A stretch of 59,714 bases of DNA from Nitrospira sp. (GCA_005116945.1 SWDH01000029.1:360672-420385), one strand, 5' to 3'; numbered from the stretch's first letter, positions 17,326 through 27,038 are shown. Made by a program: numbers and translations. The notes: generated by a model not told the origin, from the sequence alone.

Positions 17326-18285
17326 ATGAACCATTGTTGTCTCATCGGTGGCGGAGGATTCATCGGCGTACATGTCGCTCATGCCTTGCTGTCACAGGGA
17401 ATGACAATTACCGTGCTCGACGCACGACCGGCACCGATCCATCTGTCGAAGGCTGTCGGGTATGTGGTCGGAGATTACGGCGATAAAGAGACTCTCAAGA
17501 GAACGCTGATAGATGTCGATACGGTCATCAATCTTTCCTATGCGAGCGTCCCGAGTACCAGCATAGAGGATCCTATTCAGGATATTCTATGCAATTTGCC
17601 GGCTGCGGTAAGGCTTTTTGAAACAGCCTCTGACTATGCGATTCGAAAGATTGTTGTGATCTCCTCTGGAGGTACCGTGTATGGCCCGGCACAAGGGCTG
17701 CCACTGACAGAAGACCATGCTACCAACCCAATTTCCCCCTATGGTGTGACAAAGCTAGCAATCGAAAAATATGGGCATATGTTTCACAGGTTGAAAGAGT
17801 TGCCGGTCGTCACTGTCCGACCTGCCAATGCGTTCGGCGAGCGTCAAAATCCATTTGTTGGACAGGGGTTCATCGCGACGGCGATTGCCGCGATTCTGAG
17901 TCGGAAGGGGGTCACTCTCTACGGTCCTCATGGGACGATCCGAGACTATGTTCATGTTGAAGATGTCGCCGGCGGTATTGTGGCGGCGTTAGAGTATGGT
18001 CAAGCAGGAACCATATACAACATTGGGAGTGGTAAGGGCAGAAGCAATAAAGAAGTGCTCGACGAAATTCGCCCATATGCCGAGTCTCTTGGGCTCCCAC
18101 TGCAGATCGAGACCTTGCCTGCACGGCGATTTGATGTCGAGGCCAATGTGTTGGATAGCACGAAACTGCACGATGATACTGGGTGGAATATCCGCATCAC
18201 GTTTAGAGAAGGAATCAAACGGACATGGGATTGGTTTGCCATGAATAAGGACCTGTGGACAGAGCGAAGAGATACTAAGAGATGA
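17326..18285 (+). CDS. NAD-dependent sugar epimerase/dehydratase (GalE-like SDR)
   Basis: 319 residues, extended short-chain dehydrogenase fold. The NAD-binding GGGGFIG is at residues ~8-14, SSGGTVYG carries the catalytic Ser/Thr region, and SPYGVTKLAIEKY carries the Tyr-x-x-x-Lys pair. The C-terminal part has the VRPANAFGERQ and FVHVEDVA-type (YVHVEDVAGGI) elements of nucleotide-sugar epimerases and dehydratases. It should make a nucleotide sugar for the neighbouring transferases. Exact substrate (UDP-Glc, UDP-GlcNAc or another) cannot be told. Overlaps the next gene by ATGA. Confidence 0.85.
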   Translation: MNHCCLIGGGGFIGVHVAHALLSQGMTITVLDARPAPIHLSKAVGYVVGDYGDKETLKRTLIDVDTVINLSYASVPSTSIEDPIQDILCNLPAAVRLFETASDYAIRKIVVISSGGTVYGPAQGLPLTEDHATNPISPYGVTKLAIEKYGHMFHRLKELPVVTVRPANAFGERQNPFVGQGFIATAIAAILSRKGVTLYGPHGTIRDYVHVEDVAGGIVAALEYGQAGTIYNIGSGKGRSNKEVLDEIRPYAESLGLPLQIETLPARRFDVEANVLDSTKLHDDTGWNIRITFREGIKRTWDWFAMNKDLWTERRDTKR

Positions 18286-19640
18286 ACATCCTGTTTTGCT
18301 GCGAGTTTTATGCGCCAAGCGTAGGTGGAGTCCAGGAGGTTATGCGGCAACTTGCCGAACGGTTAGTTGTGCGTGGTCACTCTGTGACGGTTGCAACCAC
18401 GGCCATTCCAATTCGAGGATTTAAAGAGCTGAATGGTGTTCACATTCGGGAATTTTCCATTTCAGGAAATCTTGCCAATGGAATGAAGGGAGACCTGGAG
18501 AGCTATCGGCAATTCGTTGCGGATACCGACTTTGATGTGGTGATGATTAAGGCCGCTCAGCAATGGACGTTCGATGCTCTTTGGCCGGTATTATCGCGGA
18601 TTCCTGGCAAGAAAGTCTTTATCCCATGCGGATTTTCTTGCCTCTACGAGCCTGACTATGCCAACTATTTTCGAGAGCTGCCTGCGATCCTCAGACAATT
18701 CGAGCACCTTATTTTCTATGCATCCGAGTATCGCGACATTCGTTTCGCGAGACAGCACGGACTCACAGATTTCTCCATCATCCCAAATGGAGCCAGTGAA
18801 GTAGAGTTTAGTATCACGCCTGACCCCTCGTTCCGGCACCGATATAGTTTGTGCGACGAGGACCTTCTTTTCCTGACCGTAGGAAGTCCAGCTCGAATGA
18901 AAGGGCATTGTGAAATCGCAGAGGCGTTTTTAAGAGCCGACTTCTCCGGGCGTCCAGCAACCCTTCTTTTGAATTCGAGTACTCATCTAGTGAGGCAAAC
19001 AAGTTCCATTGCCTCATCGATAGGCGTTAAGTCGCGCGAATACTGGCGTGTCGTGCGAGAAATAGGCGGGAGGGATGGATTGATGCCTATGGCAATGCAT
19101 GTCGGGCATGGGGTTCTCAATAAAATGGGCATCCGTGTCGGAGGATATGCACGTATCAGCGAGGAGCCCCAGAATGTTGTCATGGACGATATGCCAGATC
19201 TCATAGCCAAGATTCACAGCCAGCAGAGTTGCAAACGGGTTGTGCTGACGGACCTCCCTCGCGCTGACTTGGTACAGGCCTATGTGAATGCGGATCTGTT
19301 CGTGTTTGCCTCCTATGTGGAATATTCCCCTCTTGTACTGTTTGAATCAGCTGCGGGCGGAACTCCATTTCTGTCTGTTCCGGTGGGGAACGCTGCAGAA
19401 ATAGCTGAGTGGACGGGTGGGGGTGTGATCTGTCCGGCATCGCAGGACGAACGCGGATATACCAAGGTGAACCCTGAAATATTTGCTGAGCAGTGGGCAC
19501 AGCTAGCCAGCAACAGAGCGTATCTGCGTCAGCTGGGTGGAGTCGGGAAGCAGAATTGGGCTGCCCGTTTCACATGGGAGAAAATTACGGGCCAATATGA
19601 AAACGTATTTCGAAAGGTCGCCACCTATGCACAGGCTTAG
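18282..19640 (+). CDS. Family 4-like glycosyltransferase
   Basis: 452 residues, GT-B fold. The N-terminus CCEFYAPSVGGVQEVMRQLAERLVVRGHSVTVAT is the standard GT4 acceptor-domain start. The C-terminal donor domain has FVFASYVEYSPLVLFESAAGGTPFLSVPVGNAAEIAEW, with the E of the E-x7-E region. About 100 residues are inserted between the two halves (RDGLMPMAMHVGHGVLNKMG...), making it longer than usual GT4 proteins. Coupled by ATGA to the epimerase gene. Confidence 0.8.
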   Translation: MNILFCCEFYAPSVGGVQEVMRQLAERLVVRGHSVTVATTAIPIRGFKELNGVHIREFSISGNLANGMKGDLESYRQFVADTDFDVVMIKAAQQWTFDALWPVLSRIPGKKVFIPCGFSCLYEPDYANYFRELPAILRQFEHLIFYASEYRDIRFARQHGLTDFSIIPNGASEVEFSITPDPSFRHRYSLCDEDLLFLTVGSPARMKGHCEIAEAFLRADFSGRPATLLLNSSTHLVRQTSSIASSIGVKSREYWRVVREIGGRDGLMPMAMHVGHGVLNKMGIRVGGYARISEEPQNVVMDDMPDLIAKIHSQQSCKRVVLTDLPRADLVQAYVNADLFVFASYVEYSPLVLFESAAGGTPFLSVPVGNAAEIAEWTGGGVICPASQDERGYTKVNPEIFAEQWAQLASNRAYLRQLGGVGKQNWAARFTWEKITGQYENVFRKVATYAQA

Positions 19641-20355
19641 ACGCCTTTTCAGGGTACAGTCTGATTCTCTTCCAACAATACCGGCCCAGGACCCAGCGGT
19701 GAATATTGATTGCGACGAATTCGAGGTGAACAATTGGATTGTCTCGGAGTTTGTCGCAAACACACTGGTTCCCATTGTCGGGGTGCATCCGTTTCCTCTC
19801 AATGAGCTGTTTTTGATGGTATCCGCGGTCTGTAGGCTTAAGCCGAATTTCATTGTTGAGTGGGGAACCCATCTTGGGAAGTCCGCCAGAATCTTCTATG
19901 AAACCTCGAAGCGGTTTGGGTTAGACATCGCGATCCATTCAGTGGATTTGCCTGATGACACAGCCCACCAGGAGCACCCTGGACTGCAACGAGGGGTGTT
20001 GGTGAAAGGATTGCACGAGGTGACACTTCACCAAGGAGATGGGCTGACGGTTTGCCTTGAAATCCATAACCGTATTGGAAAACCCAATTCGATGCTTGTG
20101 TTTATTGATGGTGACCATACCCATGCCTCTGTAAAACGAGAGTTGACTGGTGTGATGGCACATATGCCAGACGCGAACATCCTCTTGCACGATACGTTCT
20201 ATCAGTCTGAAAAGTCCGGTTACAACGTTGGGCCGTATACGGCTATTGCCGAGGCCATGGCTGTTGCCCCCAATCGCTATCGCAGACTCTCGACTGACAC
20301 GGGATTGCCTGGGATGACCTTGCTGTATCAACTCACCACGGTGCCTGGTTTGTGA
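19627..20355 (+). CDS. CmcI/class I SAM methyltransferase-like protein
   Basis: 242 residues with a Rossmann core: FIVEWGTHLGKSARIFYE (motif I in altered form), IHSVDLPDD (acidic strand-2 end), LVFIDGDHTHASVKREL (acidic motif with His) and ILLHDTFY. The IDGDHxxxxVxxDL-like motif is typical of CmcI and Methyltransf_24 proteins, which methylate hydroxyl groups of sugars and antibiotics. The ATG at 19627 lies nine bases after AAAGG and overlaps the previous gene by 14 bases; the longer frame from 19537 lacks a binding site. Confidence 0.7.
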   Translation: MHRLRRLFRVQSDSLPTIPAQDPAVNIDCDEFEVNNWIVSEFVANTLVPIVGVHPFPLNELFLMVSAVCRLKPNFIVEWGTHLGKSARIFYETSKRFGLDIAIHSVDLPDDTAHQEHPGLQRGVLVKGLHEVTLHQGDGLTVCLEIHNRIGKPNSMLVFIDGDHTHASVKRELTGVMAHMPDANILLHDTFYQSEKSGYNVGPYTAIAEAMAVAPNRYRRLSTDTGLPGMTLLYQLTTVPGL

Positions 20356-20371
20356 GAGAAGTAGAATAGTC

Positions 20372-21568
20372 ATGCGTATTCTTTATGCTGCGATGAAATA
20401 TGACTATGGCAAGCCGGAACAAGGATTCAGTTTTGAGCATTACAATTTCTACCACTCTCTCCTCCATATGGGGCACGACATCCTATACTTCGATTATATG
20501 ACGCTCATGCAGCAGCATGGGCGAGACAGGATGAACCGACGATTGAAGGAAGTGGTCGCATTGGAAAAGCCTGATCTGTTGTTCGCGGTCCTGTTCACGG
20601 ATCAATTTGATCCATTGGTGCTGCACGAACTCACAGAGACTGGTCTTCAGACCGTGAACTGGTTTTGTGACGACCATTGGCGATTTGATAACTACTCCCG
20701 CGAATGGGCACCTTGTTTTACGTGGGTTGTCACGACGGCGGCCAGCGCGCTATCCAAGTATGCAAGTCTCGGCTATCGCAACGTGATTAAGAGTCAGTGG
20801 GGGTGTAACGACGTGTTGTACCGCAAGATGAATATGCCGATGAAGTACGATGTGTCGTTTGTTGGCCAGCCCCATGGCAACCGCCGACAGGTGATTGACG
20901 CTTTACGCAAGGCAGGTATCAACGTTTCTGTCTGGGGCGGGGGGTGGGAATCCGGTCGTTTATCACAGGAAGAAATGATTCGCGTATTCAATCAGAGTCG
21001 CATCAATCTTAATCTGAGTAATGCCTCGAAGCCGACTGAGGTATCATTGCCGATCATCACCCCCGCAGTTTTTTGGAGCGATACGGTTCGCAGCCGGCTT
21101 TCTCGCTCTCTGGACGTGGTTCCATTCGGATCGCAGGCGAAGGCAATAGGGAAGGGCTGGCTCTCGGGACTGAGCGGCCCACTTGCTACCTCAGTCGAAT
21201 CAGAGCCAACGGAGACTCCTGATGTGCACTACAGTGATCAGATCAAGGGGCGCAATTTTGAAGTTCCCGGTTGTGGAGGATTTCTGTTAACGGGAAGGGC
21301 CGAAAACCTGGGACAGTATTATGAAATTGGGAAAGAAGTTGCGTGCTTTGACGATCGCCATGATCTTATTGATAAGGTTCGCTATTATCTAAAGCATGAG
21401 GATGAGCGAGAGGCGATTGCTCAGGCCGGCTACGAACGGACATTGCGTGAGCATACCTATGCCCGTAGATTCAGCGACGTATTTGGGCAAATGGGAGCGC
21501 CAAGCCTTCAATTTCTTAACAGGGTAGATCAAGGAGTGCCTCCAGGCTGGACCATAGAGGTGCAATGA
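20372..21568 (+). CDS. CgeB-like glycosyltransferase (second of three)
   Basis: 398 residues. The N-terminal domain (MRILYAAMKYDYGKPEQGFSFE, FAVLFTDQFDPLVLHEL, TVNWFCDDHWRFDNYSREW) and the donor domain (FVGQPHGNRRQVIDALRKAGINVSVWGGGW, NQSRINLNLSNAS, FEVPGCGGFLLTGRAENLGQYYEIGKEVACF, REHTYARRFSDVF) define a CgeB-type transferase. It has an insertion of about 60 residues after NLSNAS compared with the copy at 23798. The stop is followed immediately by the ATG of a GT2 gene. Confidence 0.78.
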   Translation: MRILYAAMKYDYGKPEQGFSFEHYNFYHSLLHMGHDILYFDYMTLMQQHGRDRMNRRLKEVVALEKPDLLFAVLFTDQFDPLVLHELTETGLQTVNWFCDDHWRFDNYSREWAPCFTWVVTTAASALSKYASLGYRNVIKSQWGCNDVLYRKMNMPMKYDVSFVGQPHGNRRQVIDALRKAGINVSVWGGGWESGRLSQEEMIRVFNQSRINLNLSNASKPTEVSLPIITPAVFWSDTVRSRLSRSLDVVPFGSQAKAIGKGWLSGLSGPLATSVESEPTETPDVHYSDQIKGRNFEVPGCGGFLLTGRAENLGQYYEIGKEVACFDDRHDLIDKVRYYLKHEDEREAIAQAGYERTLREHTYARRFSDVFGQMGAPSLQFLNRVDQGVPPGWTIEVQ

Positions 21569-22597
21569 ATGAAGCCTGCACCTCGTGTCAGTTTCCTCAT
21601 GGCGGTCTACGATGGGGATATGTATCTGGAGGAGGCGATTCAAAGCGTTTTGAATCAATCATTCACCGATTTTGAGTTTATTGTCATTAATGACGGATCC
21701 ATCGATGAGACGTCCCAGATCATTGAGCGCTATCGGCAACTGGATGGTCGTATCCGTGCATATGAGCAACCCAATTGCGGGCTAGTGGCGGCGCTCAATC
21801 GTGGATTGGAGTTGGCTTGTGGTGAGTATGTTGCTCGGATGGATGCCGACGATATCAGTGTCACCGAGCGAACTGCCGCACAGGTCGCGTTCATGGACGC
21901 GCATCCGGAGGTGGGAATTTGCGGGACATGGATTGAGACGTTTGGGAGTAATGGGGCCGTAGTGCGGCGGTATCCCGCCGACGATGCCACCATTCGCAGT
22001 TGGCTGCTGTTTGAGTCTGTTCTGGCGCATCCCTCGATCATGATGCGCAGGGAACTGCTTGTGAAAGCAGACCTTTCCTATGACGTGGGCTCTGTTCATG
22101 CCGAGGATTATGACCTGTGGGTCCGAGCGGCTCGTCACATGGTTCTGGCCAATATCCCGGAAGTGTTACTTCGCTATCGGCTCCATTCACAACAAGTGGT
22201 GCAAAAGCATGAAGCTGAGAAACTCGCTTCTGCTCGGCTTGTCCGCCTTGCTCAGCTGGAATATCTTGGAATCCAACCCACCAAGGAAGAGCTAGCGCTC
22301 CATCAAGCATTAAGTGCATGGCAGTTTCAGGCAACCTCAGACTTCATCAATGCCAGTCTCGCGTGGTTGCACAAGCTTAAGGCTGCGAACGACGTAGCCG
22401 GCATTTACCCGGAGCCGGCCTTGCTGAGGGTATTGGGCCAACGGTGGTTTGCATTATGCGCTACGGCGACCCCCTTGGGCCTATGGACATTGAAGACGTT
22501 CCAGTGCACGCCGCTCAGCGCAGGGGCTGGCTTGACATGGATACAAATGCTTAAGTTTGCGGTCAAGTGTGGGATTAGGCGTAGAGCGTATGTCTAA
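21569..22597 (+). CDS. Family 2 glycosyltransferase
   Basis: 342 residues: VSFLMAVYDGDMYLEEAIQSVLNQSFTDFEFIVINDGS, RMDADD metal-binding motif, GICGTWIETFG, and AEDYDLWVRAARH (ED motif) mark GT2. It is a paralogue of the protein from 16309, sharing the NCGLVAALNRGLELACGEYVARMD / GLAATLNRAIALSRGEYLARQD block. The ATG abuts the preceding stop, and the 3' end overlaps the next start by 8 bases. Confidence 0.88.
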   Translation: MKPAPRVSFLMAVYDGDMYLEEAIQSVLNQSFTDFEFIVINDGSIDETSQIIERYRQLDGRIRAYEQPNCGLVAALNRGLELACGEYVARMDADDISVTERTAAQVAFMDAHPEVGICGTWIETFGSNGAVVRRYPADDATIRSWLLFESVLAHPSIMMRRELLVKADLSYDVGSVHAEDYDLWVRAARHMVLANIPEVLLRYRLHSQQVVQKHEAEKLASARLVRLAQLEYLGIQPTKEELALHQALSAWQFQATSDFINASLAWLHKLKAANDVAGIYPEPALLRVLGQRWFALCATATPLGLWTLKTFQCTPLSAGAGLTWIQMLKFAVKCGIRRRAYV

Positions 22598-23789
22598 AAA
22601 GATCGCAATCGTATCGAGCTCGTGCCCTCCTGTCAGCGCCGGAGGAGTGGCCAGCGCGCATTACCACTTATACCGTGCGCTGGCACAAAAGGGATTTCAA
22701 GTACGGCTCTATACGTTTGAGGATTACCAGGTAGCATTGACTGAAAAAGATGTCATGCGTGTGGGGATGTCTCCCAGCCTCGTGAATGGGCTACGACGTC
22801 TGATCGGGTGGTACTTTCGAATCGCCGATCCGTCGAAAATCGTCTATCACTTTGCAGATGTCGCAGTCTCTGCCTGGCCCTGCATGAGGCTCAATTCAGC
22901 CATCAGCGATTTTCAGCCGGATGTCCTGATCCTTCCGGACCACGGATGCCCCGGTTTGTTTATCGCCAAACCAAAGGGATGTCGGACCATTTTGATCTCC
23001 CATCACAATCCGGCTCGGTTTTTGAATAATCCCCTGTGGGGCATTCACTCCGAACGCGACGCCAGGCTGGCAGTGGCTTGCGAGAATAAGGTCTTGCGGA
23101 AAGTTGATGCGGTGGTGTGCCCGTCGCAATATATGCAGGAGATGTTCAAGAAGACGTATGTCTATCCCGGCCCGATCACGGTCATTCCCAATATGGTCGA
23201 TAGCGAATTGATTGCGTCGATTCCATCTCATGATATTCGAGGCACGCTCGGTCTTCCAGACGATTCCGTGGTGATTTATATTCCTTCTGCCGGAAGTGTG
23301 TACAAAGGTGCCCGCTTTGTATTTGAGATTGTAAGGAGAATTGCCTCTTATACTGCCAAGGACATCGGATTCTACCTGTCAGGGAACATTCCCACCTTGA
23401 TGGCGTATGAGCTTCGGTTTGTCCCGTCTAATGCCAAAATCTATGCTCCTGGGCAGGTCGGCTATACGGAGAATCTGGCGACCGTAAAGGCCTGTTCATT
23501 CGGGGTATCGCCTACGCTTATCGAAAACTTTGGGATGGCACTTCTTGAAGCGAGCATCTGCGGTGTGCCGATGGTTGCCTTTGATGTCGGCGGTAACGCC
23601 GACGTGGTGAGCAATGGCAGGACTGGCGTTCTCGTCCCTTTTCTCGACATCGAAACACTGATCCAATCGGCCTGTCGCCTCCTCGATAGGGATTACTGTG
23701 CGAATTTGCGGTCCGAGGCGGCATCGTATTCCGCCGATAGATTCAGTAGTGATCTGACGGTTGAAAAGTTTGTCAGCTTGATGCAATAG
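22590..23789 (+). CDS. Family 4 glycosyltransferase
   Basis: 399 residues, GT-B. N-terminal VSSSCPPVSAGGVASAHYHLYRALAQKGFQVRLYT; linker VVCPSQYMQEMF and ITVIPNMVD; donor site FGVSPTLIENFGMALLEASICGVPMVAFDVGG with a clear E-x7-E motif. The ATG at 22590 overlaps the upstream gene by 8 bases; the longer frame from 22557 is less likely. Retaining mechanism expected; sugar unknown. Confidence 0.87.
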   Translation: MSKKIAIVSSSCPPVSAGGVASAHYHLYRALAQKGFQVRLYTFEDYQVALTEKDVMRVGMSPSLVNGLRRLIGWYFRIADPSKIVYHFADVAVSAWPCMRLNSAISDFQPDVLILPDHGCPGLFIAKPKGCRTILISHHNPARFLNNPLWGIHSERDARLAVACENKVLRKVDAVVCPSQYMQEMFKKTYVYPGPITVIPNMVDSELIASIPSHDIRGTLGLPDDSVVIYIPSAGSVYKGARFVFEIVRRIASYTAKDIGFYLSGNIPTLMAYELRFVPSNAKIYAPGQVGYTENLATVKACSFGVSPTLIENFGMALLEASICGVPMVAFDVGGNADVVSNGRTGVLVPFLDIETLIQSACRLLDRDYCANLRSEAASYSADRFSSDLTVEKFVSLMQ

Positions 23790-23797
23790 CGCCTCCC

Positions 23798-24994
23798 ATG
23801 AAATTTCTGATTATCAACACCGACTACCCCGACTTTCTGCATTGGCTCTATGCGCAGCATCCAGGATTGAAAGATCGGTCGTACAAAGAACAGTTCGATG
23901 TTCGAGCAGAGAGCCTCTTCGGGGTGGCCGACTTCTATTCGACAAACTTAATCCAGCTTGGACACGAGGCTGGAGAAGTTCATGCCAATAATGAATGGAT
24001 TCAGAGAGCCTGGGCCAGAGAACATCGCATCATGGTTGATGAGCCCGCTACCGCCGTTCGGCAAGGCGCTAGCTTGCTGCGGCGTGTTCCCGCATTTGCC
24101 GCGAGTGCCCCGGTTCGCTGGTTAAAATCCTGTGCCAGACCGCTGCTGCGCCAACGTATGGAGCAGGATGACAGTTGGTTTTACGCGATTCTTTCTGCGC
24201 AGATCAAACATTGCAGGCCTGATGTTATCTTGAATCAAGATATGACGGGAGTCAGCGCCACATTTCTCGAAGAAATGAAGCCGTACTATCGAATTCTCAT
24301 TGGTCAACATGCTGCGACACGGCTCACGATCGATTCTAGTTTTCAGTGTTATGACCTGATGATTTCCTCGTTTCCTCCGACGGTTGAATTGTTTCGACGC
24401 CAAGGATTTTCAGCGGCGCTGAACCGCCTCGGATTCGATCCGCGTATTCTGGCGAGACTTCGCCCTACTCAACGGAAGTGTGACGTAGCGCTAGTAGGGA
24501 GCTTCTCCGATGTCCATAGTAGTCGGGTCGCCCTTTTGAACGAACTCTATGCAAAGTTGGATAGGCCAGAAGCGCTAAAGATATGGGCTCCCTCGGTCGA
24601 TCATCTCCCTATGGAGTCACCCATTAGACGTCATTACATGGGGCCTGCGTGGGGATGCACCATGTACGAGATTCTGAATGGTTCAAAATTGACCCTCAAT
24701 CATCATGGGGATGTCCTGCCGTATGCGAACAATATGCGTTTGTTCGAATCGACAGGAACCGGTACGTTGCTACTCACCGATTGGAAGCAGAATCTTCACG
24801 AGATGTTTGAGCCGGGCAAAGAGGTCGTGACCTATCGGACCCCAGAAGAATGTGCTGAGAAAATTCAGCACTATTTAACTCATGAAGCAGAGCGGCAGAC
24901 CATTGCGTCTGCAGGCCAGGTCCGGACTCTGCGCGATCATACCTATCAACATCGCCTGCAAGAGCTCCTGGGCCTGGTCGGCAGATATCTTTGA
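23798..24994 (+). CDS. CgeB-like glycosyltransferase (third of three)
   Basis: 398 residues. N-terminal part FLIINTDYPDFLHWLYAQHPG with a NQDMTGVSATFLEEMKPYYRILIGQHAA acceptor region; donor domain VALVGSFSDVHSSRVALLNEL, NGSKLTLNHHGDV, MRLFESTGTGTLLLTDWKQNLHEMFEPGKEVVTY and RTLRDHTYQHRLQELL. It matches the C-terminal layout of the proteins from 12127 and 20372. It is the last gene of the first tightly packed block; 395 bases without a gene follow. Confidence 0.78.
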   Translation: MKFLIINTDYPDFLHWLYAQHPGLKDRSYKEQFDVRAESLFGVADFYSTNLIQLGHEAGEVHANNEWIQRAWAREHRIMVDEPATAVRQGASLLRRVPAFAASAPVRWLKSCARPLLRQRMEQDDSWFYAILSAQIKHCRPDVILNQDMTGVSATFLEEMKPYYRILIGQHAATRLTIDSSFQCYDLMISSFPPTVELFRRQGFSAALNRLGFDPRILARLRPTQRKCDVALVGSFSDVHSSRVALLNELYAKLDRPEALKIWAPSVDHLPMESPIRRHYMGPAWGCTMYEILNGSKLTLNHHGDVLPYANNMRLFESTGTGTLLLTDWKQNLHEMFEPGKEVVTYRTPEECAEKIQHYLTHEAERQTIASAGQVRTLRDHTYQHRLQELLGLVGRYL

Positions 24995-25389
24995 AAAACT
25001 TGCTAAAAGCTTAGTCATCCTGCAGGCTTACCCTATTCATGCGTCACCCATGTGTCGCTGTGGCTATCCCAAGCTTCGTGAGTAAATCCGATCTACCTTT
25101 TCTATCTTGAGCGCTCAGCGGTCGTTTCATCGGAAGCAGGGCTCGGGTTGGGTTTGTGATCTTCGAGCACGAGATTTAAGCCGAACTCTCCAATGGTTTC
25201 AATTGCATAGAGGGTCAGAGTTATTCAGCGATTTCTGACGAGCGTTCTGTGATCTTTTCAAAAAGAATATATCTGAAACGTAGTCGCTGTGTGTTGGTCT
25301 GATGGATTTCATAATGATGCCCTTGTCTTTGCGGTGTAGGTCCACATTAGCAAGATGAAAAGAGCATCAGTTTCTGGAGTCTTCTACCG
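24995..25389. other. Gap within the polysaccharide locus, no intact gene
   Basis: 395 bases. The plus strand has only short frames. On the minus strand a 40-codon open stretch (25102-25224) lacks a start codon and reads as plausible protein (TLYAIETIGEFGLNLVLEDH, then a hydrophilic end). It may be the 3' remnant of a lost gene, or chance. The AT-rich segment around 25255-25280 could hold a promoter for the gene at 25390, but I see no consensus pair. Confidence 0.35.
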
Positions 25390-26190
25390 ATGCGTGCAAT
25401 GCTGAAAGCCGCCTTGCCTGTACGCACCCAACAGCTTCTGAGCCGATGGTTCAGGCAGCCGGCTTGCCACAAACAGCTCAAGATACCGGTGGAAGTGTAT
25501 GAGATTCTGAAGGGACACATTCCGAGAGAACCGAACCATGGATGGCAGGCCCCAGAGACAGCAGGGCGGCAACTTGCAGCCTTTGCTCCCATCTTGCAAC
25601 AGATGCGGGAAGGCAAGCTGCGCGAAGATTTCGCCGCTCTTGTCGAAGCGGTGCGACTGACTCGTATGGACAACCCGCTCGTGGTTGAGGTGGGTTGTGG
25701 AAGTGCTTGGAATAGAGAGGTGTTAGGGAGATTTTCCAACACCGCAGTGCGGTATGTGGGGCTCGACTACGGAGTTGAGATGCTCAAGACGGCACACGCA
25801 ACGTATCCGGGCGTTGTCACGTTGGTGGGGGATGCAACTGACTTGCCGTTTCGAAATGAGTCGGTAGACATTCTTGTTTCAGGAACCCTCCTGATGCATC
25901 TGATGTCGTATCAAAGAGCAGTTGAAGAAAGTCGTCGTGTCTCGAGGCGCTGGTGTATTTTTCATACGGTCCCACTGCTACAGACTCGGGAGACGACTGT
26001 GCTGCGAAAAGATGCCTATGGGCAACCGACGCTTGAGATTATTTTCAATAATGCTGAGCTCCAAGCTGTCTTCACTGCAAATGGTTTGAGGGTCCGTGCC
26101 GCCATCGACAGCTTGCCATACGATCTGGAGCCTGTGCTCGGGGAGCCGACCGTCACAAAAACCTTTGTATGTGAAGTTGTAGAGCGCTGA
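25390..26190 (+). CDS. Class I SAM-dependent methyltransferase
   Basis: 266 residues. After an N-terminal ~95-residue region comes a Methyltransf_11-type core: VVEVGCGSAWNREVLGRF (motif I), YVGLDYGVEMLKTAH, VGDATDLPFRNESVDILVSGTLLMHL and RRVSRRWCIFHTV. It starts a new tightly linked run, with its stop overlapping the next ATG (TGATG). Probably methylates a sugar of the surface glycan; acceptor not identifiable. Confidence 0.8.
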   Translation: MRAMLKAALPVRTQQLLSRWFRQPACHKQLKIPVEVYEILKGHIPREPNHGWQAPETAGRQLAAFAPILQQMREGKLREDFAALVEAVRLTRMDNPLVVEVGCGSAWNREVLGRFSNTAVRYVGLDYGVEMLKTAHATYPGVVTLVGDATDLPFRNESVDILVSGTLLMHLMSYQRAVEESRRVSRRWCIFHTVPLLQTRETTVLRKDAYGQPTLEIIFNNAELQAVFTANGLRVRAAIDSLPYDLEPVLGEPTVTKTFVCEVVER

Positions 26191-27038
26191 TGCGTGCCAA
26201 TTTAGGATGCGGGAGTCAGATTTGCGCAGGCTGGATAAACGTCGACATCGTACGCACCGGTCCCGGCGTCGTGGCTCACGACCTATCGACGGGTATTCCA
26301 CTGCCGGATGCGAGTTGTGAGGTGGTCTATCATTCGGCTGTTCTGGAGCATCTGAAGCGATCGGATGCACATTTCTTTATGCGTGAATGTGTCCGCGTGC
26401 TGCAGCCTGGCGGCATTCTCAGGGTCGCGGTCCCGGATCTTGAGCAGATATGTCGTCAGTACCTCCTGACGCTGGATCGGGCGTTGGCTCAGGAGGCTCA
26501 TGCCGCATATGACTATGAGTGGATCATGCTGGAACTCTTTGACCAGATGGTTCGACCGCAGAGCGGTGGGGGGATGCGCGCATATCTACAGCAGAATCCC
26601 TTGCCAAATGAAGCGTTCGTGTATCAGCGGATCGGCGAAGTGGGTCGCCAAATAGTTTCATCACTTCGTACCTCTGTCGGCCAAGTGGAGCATCCATCGG
26701 GCCGTCTTGGTTGTGGCATCGCGGCGTTTCTGAGGGAAATGGGGTGGCGTGCGGGAGTGAAACTCGCCGAGAAGCTAATCTTTTTGACCGGCGGACGTCG
26801 ATTTATAGAGGCGTACCGACTTGGACGTTTTCGTATGGGAGGAGAAGTTCATCAGTGGATGTACGATCGGTATTCTCTTGCGCAGCTGATGATCTCTGTC
26901 GGTTTGAGGGATCCACGTCAAGAGTCAGCGTTGACCAGTAGGATTTCCGGATGGGCAGATATACCGATCGATGTTCTTCCTGATCGGACGGTGAGAAAAC
27001 CGGACTCACTCTTTATGGAAGCGCTGAGGCCCAAGTGA
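26190..27038 (+). CDS. Class I SAM-dependent methyltransferase (COG4627-like)
   Basis: 282 residues beginning directly with MRANLGCGSQICAGWINVDIV, the compact motif I of the predicted methyltransferases found in polysaccharide loci. Then come IPLPDASCEVVYHSAVLEHL, VLQPGGILRVAVPDLEQICRQYL and a long middle insert. The C-terminal part has HQWMYDRYSLAQLMISVGL. The first base of its ATG is shared with the previous stop, so the two methyltransferases are likely made together. Confidence 0.78.
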   Translation: MRANLGCGSQICAGWINVDIVRTGPGVVAHDLSTGIPLPDASCEVVYHSAVLEHLKRSDAHFFMRECVRVLQPGGILRVAVPDLEQICRQYLLTLDRALAQEAHAAYDYEWIMLELFDQMVRPQSGGGMRAYLQQNPLPNEAFVYQRIGEVGRQIVSSLRTSVGQVEHPSGRLGCGIAAFLREMGWRAGVKLAEKLIFLTGGRRFIEAYRLGRFRMGGEVHQWMYDRYSLAQLMISVGLRDPRQESALTSRISGWADIPIDVLPDRTVRKPDSLFMEALRPK

